A stretch of 64,000 nucleotides of DNA from Paenibacillus cymbidii (GTDB lineage: Bacteria > Bacillota > Bacilli > Paenibacillales > NBRC-103111), in contig NZ_SHLX01000005.1 in the NCBI RefSeq assembly GCF_004764705.1, forward strand, positions 274,385-338,384. Direction: 5' to 3'. Both the position numbers and the translations under genes were made by a program. Position 1 is the stretch's first letter. Every line of letters starts with the position of its first letter. Below the pieces are notes generated by a model that was given only the letters and a program-made list of their open reading frames with translations, was not told the origin of the DNA and did no database searches. Of this stretch, positions 1-6,891 are shown piece by piece.

Positions 1-398
1 ATCGGATTGCCGTTGAGCTCGAGTCCATAAATATCGTAATAGCTCCAGGAATGATCGAGAATCGCCCCTTCCGTACCCGCCATTGCATGATAGCCGATCA
101 ACAATGCGCCGTCGAACGACGAATCGATGCCGGGGAACCGATTCGGCAATTTGAGCGGGCCCAGCACATAAGAGGCGGCGGAATGAAGCCGATCGTACAA
201 AAAATTCAGACCGAGCGCATGCGCGTCCTTGACTACAATTTCCGTCGCACCGGCCTCGACAAGTGCTTCCACGACCGCGTTCGTTTCCTCCGTCAGTAGC
301 TGGCGCGCTTCCTGGTAGTAGATCTCCCCGCGCATAATTTGCTCCCTGTAAGCGATTCCTCCAATGCCTTCCATGTCCACGCTGACGTAAAATTTCAT
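1..398 (-). CDS. D-aminopeptidase, DppA/M55 family (partial, 5' part only)
   Basis: The N-terminal part of a gene that runs off the left edge of the window. The translation begins MKFYVSVDMEGIGG, which matches the start of M55 zinc D-aminopeptidases (DppA of Bacillus), where the Asp and Glu of the SVDMEGI block bind metal. Further on are VKDAHA (family VNDSHS) and a segment around LIGYHAMAGT matching the family GYHA motif, both metal-site regions. The start at 398 is six bases after an AGGAGG; an ATG at 401 is also possible but sits closer. DppA-type enzymes are cytosolic and release D-amino acids from short peptides; the substrate here is inferred only from the family. About 130 of the usual 270 residues are present. 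Confidence 0.85.
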   Translation of the reverse strand, partial: MKFYVSVDMEGIGGIAYREQIMRGEIYYQEARQLLTEETNAVVEALVEAGATEIVVKDAHALGLNFLYDRLHSAASYVLGPLKLPNRFPGIDSSFDGALLIGYHAMAGTEGAILDHSWSYYDIYGLELNGNP

Positions 399-562
399 CA
401 TGCTCCTCCTCATGCATCGGATAGCACCATGATAAAGTGAACGGACAGGTCGCGTAACAAGCGAATCTTGGCTTATACTGAGTGACTCTTATCCGATCTG
501 CGGGATGCCGCCGCCCGTCAATAAAAACGGGATTGGAACGAATGGCGAGTGTAGCTCCATGT

Positions 563-586
563 AAAAAAGCTCCCGGAAAAGGAGCC
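563..586 (-). terminator. Rho-independent terminator of the acyltransferase gene
   Basis: Read on the minus strand, a short GC-rich hairpin (GCTCC at 585-581 paired with GGAGC at 573-569) is followed by six T residues. It lies 60-85 bases past the acyltransferase stop and before the upstream region of the DppA-like gene, so it should separate the two minus-strand units. Confidence 0.55.
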
Positions 587-648
587 CCATCTTTCCTTAG
601 TATTAGTGCGGACTTGATTCGGCCTATGTTCTCGTCGCCCGACTTTTG

Positions 649-1749
649 CTACAACTGTTGTCTGTCGGTACTGTATCGCTGCCCCGCCAGATTGGAAACT
701 TTGCTGCCATTTGTACGAACAATTCCGACAAGATATTTGCCTATGCTGAACTTATTTATTAGGAACGAGAGAAATATAGAAACTACGATACCAATAATAA
801 AAAGAGAAATCGCATAGGTAATCATATTCATAAATGAAAGTGGTTTTAAGGTATACATGAATATGGAGTGCAGTAAATAAATACTAAAAGAGTAGTTACT
901 AATAAAGTAAATAAACCTAGGAACTCGCTTACTTTTTTCTGTTAAATAAAATACAAGCCATATAATTGCAGTAGTATGCACGAGATAGTCAGGTCGTTTG
1001 GAAGATATGTGTGGCACGATTTCAAGGGATTTTAAGCCCAATATTAACAAAAGACTAAAAACCGGCAGAATGAGAATGATATATTTGTATTTGTTTAAAA
1101 GAGCCATAACATAGTCGTAATTTCTTCCCATATAATAACCTAAGGAAAAGTAATAGAGCCAACCAAAAACCATTAACCAGTATCCCTGTCTCCATATGTA
1201 CTCATGAAAAGGAATAAAATCCAACGGATCCTTTACAATTATTTGAAAAAAACTAAGGTATAGAGCACTTACGATAAAGGAGCCTCCTACAACCCACTTT
1301 GCAGACATTTGTTTTAAATATTTGTCTATTAGTTTATGTAATAAATAAAATTGTATGATGATCAATATGAACCAACAGACAAAGTCGCCTAGGAATATAT
1401 TGTTAAACAGGGTATGAAAAAAAGAAGCGCCTTCCACTTTGTATTCAATAAAAGCGTAGATGAACCCCATTAAAACATAAGGGGGTATTAAATATTTGAT
1501 TTTATTCCATATGAATTTTTGGGGTAATCCATCTTTATAGGTTTTTGCGATTAAGAATTCAGATATAAAAATAAACGCAGGCGTTCCGAATAGAATCGTC
1601 ATTTCAATGATTCTCAATATGGTAATGTCCAGTCCTCCACTACCAGCTTTATCATAATTTACAATGCTCATAGAAATCGCATGGATGGCAACTACGGATA
1701 AACAAGCGATCGCCCTTAGCCAAAAAATTGCATTGGTCATTTTCCTCAA
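649..1749 (-). CDS. Membrane acyltransferase, acyltransferase-3 (OafA/IcaC-like) family
   Basis: Integral membrane O-acyltransferase family protein of 366 residues with about ten hydrophobic segments. The N-terminus WLRAIACLSVVAIHA carries the family signature in which an Arg is followed about ten residues later by the catalytic His. Family members move acetyl or succinyl groups onto exported sugars, cell-wall glycans or lipids; which acceptor is used here cannot be told. The start is TTG at 1749, seven bases after a GGGGG run; an ATG at 1740 is an alternative. The gene is clearly more AT-rich than the arsenic and sugar genes around it and has no partner gene next to it, which suggests separate acquisition. 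Confidence 0.85.
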   Translation of the reverse strand: MRKMTNAIFWLRAIACLSVVAIHAISMSIVNYDKAGSGGLDITILRIIEMTILFGTPAFIFISEFLIAKTYKDGLPQKFIWNKIKYLIPPYVLMGFIYAFIEYKVEGASFFHTLFNNIFLGDFVCWFILIIIQFYLLHKLIDKYLKQMSAKWVVGGSFIVSALYLSFFQIIVKDPLDFIPFHEYIWRQGYWLMVFGWLYYFSLGYYMGRNYDYVMALLNKYKYIILILPVFSLLLILGLKSLEIVPHISSKRPDYLVHTTAIIWLVFYLTEKSKRVPRFIYFISNYSFSIYLLHSIFMYTLKPLSFMNMITYAISLFIIGIVVSIFLSFLINKFSIGKYLVGIVRTNGSKVSNLAGQRYSTDRQQL

Positions 1750-2054
1750 CGTTCATCCCCCATTGCTGTTTTTTCATGCATGTTGTTCAAAACAAATCCC
1801 AAATCTTATATTAATTTTCGTAGCAAAATCCCATTTCGAGAGTGTGTCAAAAGCACCAAATTTGTCATCTTATTCAGCCTCGCCGAACATCAGCGTAAAC
1901 GGTGCGATTCCGATGCGCAGCCCCTCCGCGATTATTGCGCAGCCGTTCAGACCGCTTCTCCACAGTAAACGCTGCATGCAAAATGCCGTCCTCGTCCCCG
2001 ATCAACGGGAAAGAGCACGGCATATGGTTTATATTCAAAATCAATTCTGCAAGC

Positions 2055-2594
2055 CGAACGAATCCCAGAAGACCAAACGTTTAATGCGATCGGGTATCTG
2101 TTCGGCAACTTTTTGGATGACTGTTCCACCGAAGCTATGTCCAACGAGAATAAAATCGTGCAAGTTCAAGTGTTTAATATAATCAACGACAGAATTCGTA
2201 ATCATGGCATGCGTGACATTTTTATTTGGATCCGTTCCATGGCCTGCGTATTCTGGTGTATAAACTATGTTTCCTTGATTACGCAGCACTGCAGCTACTC
2301 CGTCCCAAAAGTGAGCATCGGCCCAGGAACCATGCACAAGTACGAAGGTTAGCCGTTGAGGTGCCATTGCCCGATATCTTCCTCCAGAATCTTGAGGATA
2401 TTGCCACCAAACCTGCCTCGGTTCGGAATATGGGTTATAGTACAATCCCTGAGGCATAAACCGATAATTAGGATTTGGAATATAATCCCCTGGAGAATAA
2501 GGAAACACGAACAACATCCTCTCATAGACGACATAATTGAGCATATGCCTATGGCGCCTTAAAGATTCACATTCCAAATATATCAACGGCCGAT
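2055..2594 (-). pseudogene. Truncated duplicate of the alpha/beta hydrolase at 35767-36795
   Basis: This stretch matches 36198-36737 base for base with a constant offset of 34143, no gaps and about eleven substitutions. It encodes the N-terminal half of the hydrolase, including the VLVHGSWADAHFW oxyanion-hole region and the GHSFGG nucleophile elbow. The reading frame then leaves the homology after VFWDSFG and stops within a few codons (2041), so the second half of the fold, including the catalytic His, is missing. At the other end the similarity stops inside the first coding segment of the intact copy, and no ATG with a ribosome site precedes it. It should be non-functional. Confidence 0.85.
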
Positions 2595-2687
2595 TTAGAG
2601 TTGGAGGTTAGGTACTTTTCATTCGGCGAAAACGTACGTGATGTGAGGCGTCCATTTACTTTTAGGACACCATCATGTAAATACCGA

Positions 2688-2975
2688 TTATTGCAAGCTT
2701 TCACTCGGATTATTTCTGGTATTTCCACTCAACTCATAAAGAGTCGCAGCTAACCCTTTTGGATAGGAAACGACATGCATGTCGCCAGCATATTCGATTT
2801 CGCTTTCCCCTAATCTGACAGTTATGAAATGAAACGCTACTCGCTTATTCTCCCTGTACGCCTGCGTAATAGCCTTTATGGCTTGCCGGAATCCTTCTTC
2901 TTTCGTAAGCCGGATTGATCCGCCAACGGGATCTGAATCCATTCTGTCGTCGGCAACATGCATTCGTTTAATCAT
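2688..2975 (-). CDS. Small protein of unknown function, translationally coupled to ACR3
   Basis: A 95-residue soluble protein that I do not recognise. The chosen ATG at 2975 overlaps the ACR3 stop codon in an ATGA arrangement and has an AAGGAG eight bases upstream, so it is almost certainly co-translated as the last gene of the arsenic operon. The protein is polar with no membrane segment and no cysteine. It has a predicted helix ([21 protein letters not shown]) followed by short beta-like stretches ([24 protein letters not shown]). A role in arsenic handling is suggested only by position. Confidence 0.7.
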   Translation of the reverse strand: MIKRMHVADDRMDSDPVGGSIRLTKEEGFRQAIKAITQAYRENKRVAFHFITVRLGESEIEYAGDMHVVSYPKGLAATLYELSGNTRNNPSESLQ

Positions 2976-4045
2976 GCTTTCGTCTCCTTTCCGATCAATC
3001 CGGATGAAAAGTATCTGCGTTGGAACCAAAGCGCTACATTTACAAGTGCAATCATGACCGGTACTTCTACAAGCGGGCCGATGACGGCGGCAAACGCGGC
3101 TCCGGAGTGCAAACCGAACACGCCGACGGCAACTGCGATTGCCAGCTCAAAATTGTTGCTCGCCGCGGTGAACGCTAGCGTCGACGTAACAGGATAGCCG
3201 GCTCCCGACCGTTTGCCCATGAAGAACGACACCAAAAACATCACGACGAAATAGATCAGCAACGGAATCGCGATTCGAACCACGTCGAGCGGCAGCTCCA
3301 CAATCACGTCACCTTTGAGGGAGAACATGACGATAATCGTTAGCAGCAGCGCTACCAACGTAACCGGGCTGATTTTCGGCACGAAAACGGACTCGTACCA
3401 GGAACGCCCCTTTGCTTTCACTAAGGTATAGCGAGTCAGCATGCCGGCGAGAAACGGAATGCCCAAATAGATGAATACACTCTTGGCGACTTCGCCGATC
3501 GTAATGTCCACGACCATCCCTTGCATTCCGAACCATTCTGGCAAGACGGTTACGAATACGTACGCATAGACCGAATAAAACAACACCTGAAAAATCGAAT
3601 TGAACGCCACGAGTCCCGCCGCATATTCCGTATCGCCTTTGCACAGGTCATTCCACACGATAACCATAGCGATGCAGCGAGCGAGTCCGATCATAATCAA
3701 GCCGACCATGTAGTCGGGATACCCTTGAAGAAATACGATCGCCAGGACAAACATCAGGATTGGGCCGATGACCCAATTTTGCACTAAAGACAGTCCGAGT
3801 ATTTTGCCATTCCGGAAAACTCGGCCTAGATCTTCATAACGTACTTTAGCCAGCGGAGGATACATCATCAAAATAAGTCCGATTGCAATCGGTATTGAAG
3901 TCGTGCCCGATTGCATTTCATTAAGCGCATCCACGAAGGATGGCGACAAGTTCCCAAGTCCAACGCCGATCGCCATGGCGACAAAAATCCAGACCGTCAA
4001 ATATCGGTCGAGAAAAGACAATCGTTGTTTATGTTGATTGGCCAC
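2972..4045 (-). CDS. acr3: Arsenite efflux permease, ACR3 family
   Basis: Inner-membrane carrier that exports As(III) using the proton gradient. The 357 residues form about ten transmembrane segments, typical for ACR3. The segment [15 protein letters not shown] holds the conserved cysteine (Cys124) that is essential in characterised ACR3 proteins, and the N-terminal [16 protein letters not shown] block is also family-typical. The start is GTG at 4045, six bases after GGGGGAG. It lies 20 bases downstream of arsC in the same operon, so reduced arsenate can be exported directly, and its stop overlaps the start of the small coupled gene. Confidence 0.95.
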   Translation of the reverse strand: MANQHKQRLSFLDRYLTVWIFVAMAIGVGLGNLSPSFVDALNEMQSGTTSIPIAIGLILMMYPPLAKVRYEDLGRVFRNGKILGLSLVQNWVIGPILMFVLAIVFLQGYPDYMVGLIMIGLARCIAMVIVWNDLCKGDTEYAAGLVAFNSIFQVLFYSVYAYVFVTVLPEWFGMQGMVVDITIGEVAKSVFIYLGIPFLAGMLTRYTLVKAKGRSWYESVFVPKISPVTLVALLLTIIVMFSLKGDVIVELPLDVVRIAIPLLIYFVVMFLVSFFMGKRSGAGYPVTSTLAFTAASNNFELAIAVAVGVFGLHSGAAFAAVIGPLVEVPVMIALVNVALWFQRRYFSSGLIGKETKA

Positions 4046-4065
4046 TGTTGACTCCCCCGATATCG

Positions 4066-4497
4066 TTATTTCCCCTCTTGAACGAAAGCCGTAATACGGT
4101 TCTTGATGGCATCGCGTACGGAGCGGAATTGCGCCATAATTTCTTCTTCCGTTCCTTGTGCTTTCGCCGGGTCATCGAAGCCCCAGTGCCACTTCACGAC
4201 ATTCTTATTGGAGATTACCGGGCAATGCTCGTCGGCATGGCCGCAAAGCGTAATGACATAATCCGCCCGGTTCAGAATCGCCGGATCAATTACATCGGAA
4301 GAATTGCCGCTAATATCAACACCGGCTTCTTTCATGACTTGCACGGCCCTCGGGTTCAAGCCGTGCGCCTCCAGACCGGCGCTTTTTACTTCGTACTGCT
4401 CCCCACCAATCGCTTTCAAGAAACCGTCCGCCATTTGGCTGCGGCACGAGTTACCGGTGCATAAGAAGTAAATCAATTTTTTGTCCATGTTCTGCAT
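4066..4497 (-). CDS. arsC: Arsenate reductase, thioredoxin-coupled ArsC
   Basis: Cytosolic enzyme that reduces As(V) to As(III) for export. It has the low-molecular-weight phosphatase fold: a P-loop CTGNSCRS with nucleophile Cys13, and the redox pair Cys85 and Cys92 in [11 protein letters not shown], which together form the disulfide relay resolved by thioredoxin. At 143 residues it has the length of Bacillus/Staphylococcus pI258-type ArsC. An AAAGGAG sits nine bases before the ATG. It lies between arsR and acr3. Confidence 0.95.
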   Translation of the reverse strand: MQNMDKKLIYFLCTGNSCRSQMADGFLKAIGGEQYEVKSAGLEAHGLNPRAVQVMKEAGVDISGNSSDVIDPAILNRADYVITLCGHADEHCPVISNKNVVKWHWGFDDPAKAQGTEEEIMAQFRSVRDAIKNRITAFVQEGK

Positions 4498-4514
4498 CTC
4501 CTTTAATTAAATAT

Positions 4515-4535
4515 GTTATTATATGCTTATATAAA
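4515..4535. promoter_or_regulatory. AT-rich dyad upstream of arsC, possible ArsR site
   Basis: The 60 bases between arsR and arsC hold an imperfect AT-rich dyad built from TTATATAAGCATATAATAA on the minus strand. ArsR operators are often AT-rich dyads of this size, so this may let ArsR control arsC and acr3 separately. The symmetry is imperfect and a binding role is a guess. Confidence 0.3.
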
Positions 4536-4557
4536 GAACGGCAAAACACGAAAATCG

Positions 4558-4884
4558 TCAGTCACAAGCGATTTTCGTTGCTTTTGCCTGCAATTCATCA
4601 ATCTTCGGCTGTTGAGACGGAATATGCTTCAATACATCCTTTACAATGGGCGCATCATCAATCGTTAATGAATAATAGATCCATTGCCCTTTTCTTGATT
4701 CACGCACAAGACCGGCATCTTTCAGCTTTCGCAGATGCTGACTGATGCTGGGCTGAGACATTTCTAAAATGTCGACGATGTCGCAAACACACATATCCTT
4801 CTCACGCAGGAGGGCAAGAATGGTCAGCCGCGATTTATCACCCAATAGCTTAAAAGTTTCCGCCATATTGTATATGAGATCCAT
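4558..4884 (-). CDS. arsR: Arsenic-responsive repressor, ArsR/SmtB family
   Basis: Winged-helix repressor of about 108 residues that leaves DNA when it binds As(III). The MCVCDIVD segment has the CxC pair (Cys32 and Cys34) of the classic alpha-3 As(III) site, followed by the recognition region MSQPSISQHLRKLKDAGLV. The start at 4884 was preferred to one further upstream (4947) because AAAGGAG precedes it at good distance and the protein then has normal family length. It sits 14 bases downstream of the truncated ArsC-like frame and ahead of arsC and acr3. Confidence 0.93.
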   Translation of the reverse strand: MDLIYNMAETFKLLGDKSRLTILALLREKDMCVCDIVDILEMSQPSISQHLRKLKDAGLVRESRKGQWIYYSLTIDDAPIVKDVLKHIPSQQPKIDELQAKATKIACD

Positions 4885-4897
4885 CCGTTCTCCTTTC

Positions 4898-5278
4898 TTA
4901 TGTTGAAAGCTCAAGACTGCGCAATAGCTCGCGCACCTTTCTTTCAATCATATCGCGTGTTTTACGTACTTCATCCATATCTGCTTCGGATCCGTCAGCA
5001 GGTAAAGGGTCGGGGATATTCCATTGTTCACTGCGAGTGCCAAAGGGGACAACGGGACATTTTTCATTCATATCATCACATAATTTTATAATAATATGCG
5101 CACTAATGAAAGTCTTCATGTACAACTTTTTATGTTGTTTTTGTAAAAGATCAATGCCGACTTCTTTCATCGCTGCAATCGTCAACGGATGGATCGGTTG
5201 CGGTTCGAGACCGGCACTTTCCGCGATGACGGCCGCCCCCCCTATCTCATTTGCAAAAGCTTCCGCCAAATATATCAT
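4898..5278 (-). pseudogene. ArsC/low-molecular-weight phosphatase homologue lacking the P-loop
   Basis: The 126-residue translation starts at MIYLAEAFANEIGG and continues with ESAGLEPQPIHPLTIAAMKEVGID, which is the part of ArsC-type proteins that directly follows the catalytic CxxNxxRS loop. That loop is absent: no such motif is found upstream in any frame, because the DNA there is the start of the divergent marR gene only 20 bases away. One cysteine pair (KLCDDMNEKCPVVPF) corresponding to the ArsC redox cysteines remains. It is probably an inactivated first arsC whose 5' end was lost when marR-arsM was joined. A non-catalytic role cannot be excluded, since the remaining frame is open. Confidence 0.7.
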
Positions 5279-5298
5279 GTATAAAGGAGTCAGGGGGG

Positions 5299-5754
5299 AT
5301 GATCATGGAAAATGTACGTGACATGTTTCAGCTCATAACGCGTCGGTTAGGATTTCTGAATAAAAATTGCTGCAGCGTTGGCGGAATCGATATTTCCCTT
5401 CCGCAAAGCCATATTTTATATGAAATCGACCGCAGGCACGATCCTTCCATGCAGCAAGTAGCAGAAGCGCTCGGTATCGACATTACGACGTTCAGTCGCC
5501 AAGTCCAATCCTTAATCAAGTTGAACCTGGTCAAAAAAATACCCGCCGCGGACGACCGACGTGTGTTTTTACTGTCGCTTACGGTAGAAGGAAAGTTTGT
5601 TGCGACGAGCATCGATCAGCAAATGAACATGTATTTGAACGAAGTCTTCTCGCACATGAACGAATTTGAGAAAGAAACTGTCATTCGATCCATTCGGTTA
5701 CTAACGGAAGCCATGTCGAAGTCCGGCCAATGTTGTGCCCCTCCGATTGAGTGA
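5299..5754 (+). CDS. MarR-family regulator with cysteine pairs, next to arsM
   Basis: A winged-helix regulator of 151 residues. The DNA-binding part is visible in MQQVAEALGIDITTFSRQVQSL and the wing in KKIPAADDRRVFLLSLT, both typical of MarR. Unusually it has two vicinal cysteine pairs, Cys24-Cys25 near the N-terminus and Cys145-Cys146 near the C-terminus. These sit in the dimer-forming ends of the fold and could bind As(III). The ATG at 5299 follows AAGGAG by nine bases. It is followed by arsM on the same strand, so it probably controls methylation genes; the inducer is inferred. Confidence 0.85.
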   Translation: MIMENVRDMFQLITRRLGFLNKNCCSVGGIDISLPQSHILYEIDRRHDPSMQQVAEALGIDITTFSRQVQSLIKLNLVKKIPAADDRRVFLLSLTVEGKFVATSIDQQMNMYLNEVFSHMNEFEKETVIRSIRLLTEAMSKSGQCCAPPIE

Positions 5755-5874
5755 AATTCTTTTTCTCCAATACTTGCAAAATGCAAATAATAACCTACTG
5801 AGTGATAGTCCAACATTTTGAGATCAACCGCCTATACCCATTTATAAAAATACATTTATCAGGAGGATGTATAA

Positions 5875-6672
5875 ATGAATGTACTGATCAAAAACGAAAT
5901 TCGGGAAAATGTGCGTGGCCGCTACAGAGAAATCGCAATTCAAGATACAACTTCAGGGAGCTGCTGCACACCAACCTCTGGATGCTGTGACACGACAATG
6001 GATGCGAACGCCGTATCTTCGAAATTGGGCTATTCCTCCGAAGAGCTTTCCACGGTACCAACAGGAGCTAATTTGGGACTAGGCTGCGGCAATCCTCAAG
6101 CAATTGCCACATTGAAACCGGGAGAAGTTGTGCTTGATCTTGGCAGCGGCGGCGGATTTGATTGTTTTCTTGCCGCGAAACAAGCTGGGGAAAACGGGCG
6201 CGTGATAGGCGTGGACATGACGCCGGAAATGATCAGCAAAGCGCGCGGCAACGCGGCGAATGGCGGATATAAGAATGCAGAATTTCGATTGGGCGAAATC
6301 GAACATTTACCGGTAGCTGATACATCGGTAGACGTCATTATTTCAAACTGTGTCTTCAACCTGTCCCCTGATAAGCCGCAAGTATTCCAGGAAGCTTATC
6401 GCGTCTTGAAACCGGGCGGCAGATTGGCGATTTCGGATGTCGTTTTGACAGCGATGCTTCCAGAGGATTTGCAAAACAGCATAGCAGCATATTCCGGCTG
6501 TGTATCTGGAGCATCCTCCATTCAGGAGCTGCAGTCCATCTTGGTGAAGAGCGGTTTTCAAGAAGTTCCTATTGAGCCCAAAGAAGATTCCCGTACGTTT
6601 ATCAAGGATTGGGTACCTGGCGCAAATATCGAACAGTACATTGTTTCCGCGGTAATCCAGGCAGTGAAGTAA
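5875..6672 (+). CDS. arsM: Arsenite S-adenosylmethionine methyltransferase
   Basis: Cytosolic enzyme that methylates As(III) stepwise to methylated and volatile arsines. The SAM-binding motif I VLDLGSGGGFDCFLAA is clear, followed by VIGVDMTPEMISKAR. The three conserved arsenic-binding cysteines can be placed at Cys71 (GLGCGNP), Cys159 (ISNCVFN) and Cys209 (SGCVSGA). Two more pairs, Cys30-31 and Cys37-38 in the N-terminal SCCTPTSGCC, match the extra N-terminal cysteines of many ArsM. At 265 residues the length is normal. AGGAGG precedes the ATG. It is downstream of marR and divergent from the efflux operon. Confidence 0.95.
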   Translation: MNVLIKNEIRENVRGRYREIAIQDTTSGSCCTPTSGCCDTTMDANAVSSKLGYSSEELSTVPTGANLGLGCGNPQAIATLKPGEVVLDLGSGGGFDCFLAAKQAGENGRVIGVDMTPEMISKARGNAANGGYKNAEFRLGEIEHLPVADTSVDVIISNCVFNLSPDKPQVFQEAYRVLKPGGRLAISDVVLTAMLPEDLQNSIAAYSGCVSGASSIQELQSILVKSGFQEVPIEPKEDSRTFIKDWVPGANIEQYIVSAVIQAVK

Positions 6673-6723
6673 GTTGTGTCTGCAAAATAGTATTTATCAT
6701 TCTTTGGCTCCATAAGTGTCGGT

Positions 6724-6766
6724 TGACAAGAACATTGTCCGATAAATGACAAGAACATTATCCGAT
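6724..6766. repeat. Two 20-base direct repeats, possible insertion-sequence end relic
   Basis: TGACAAGAACATTGTCCGAT at 6724-6743 is repeated with one change at 6747-6766, a period of 23 bases. Repeated end sequences of this kind are typical of IS21-type elements, but no transposase gene is next to it. It lies in the gap between arsM and the GH78 gene, at the border between the arsenic island and the sugar locus. Confidence 0.5.
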
Positions 6767-6826
6767 TGCCACTATTACGCCGTTCAATCCGAATGGTGTA
6801 AATTTGTTTCCAGGTCCAATGATAAA

Positions 6827-6862
6827 TAAAAAAGCAGTTGCCACAGCAAACTGCTCTTTATT
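6827..6862. terminator. Bidirectional terminator between arsM and the GH78 gene
   Basis: A stem of AGCAGTT (6833-6839) and AACTGCT (6849-6855) is flanked by an A-run on the left and a T-rich stretch on the right. It can therefore end both the plus-strand arsM transcript and the minus-strand glycosidase operon, which converge here. Confidence 0.65.
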
Positions 6863-6891
6863 TAACATAAATCTTTGTTTTTAATTCTTAT

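Noticed and set aside
1870..1960. Short minus-strand frame ending ...GIAPFTLMFGEAE before a stop, as a possible gene remnant
   Set aside because: Fewer than 30 codons look protein-like and no family could be assigned, so it was not listed as a pseudogene.
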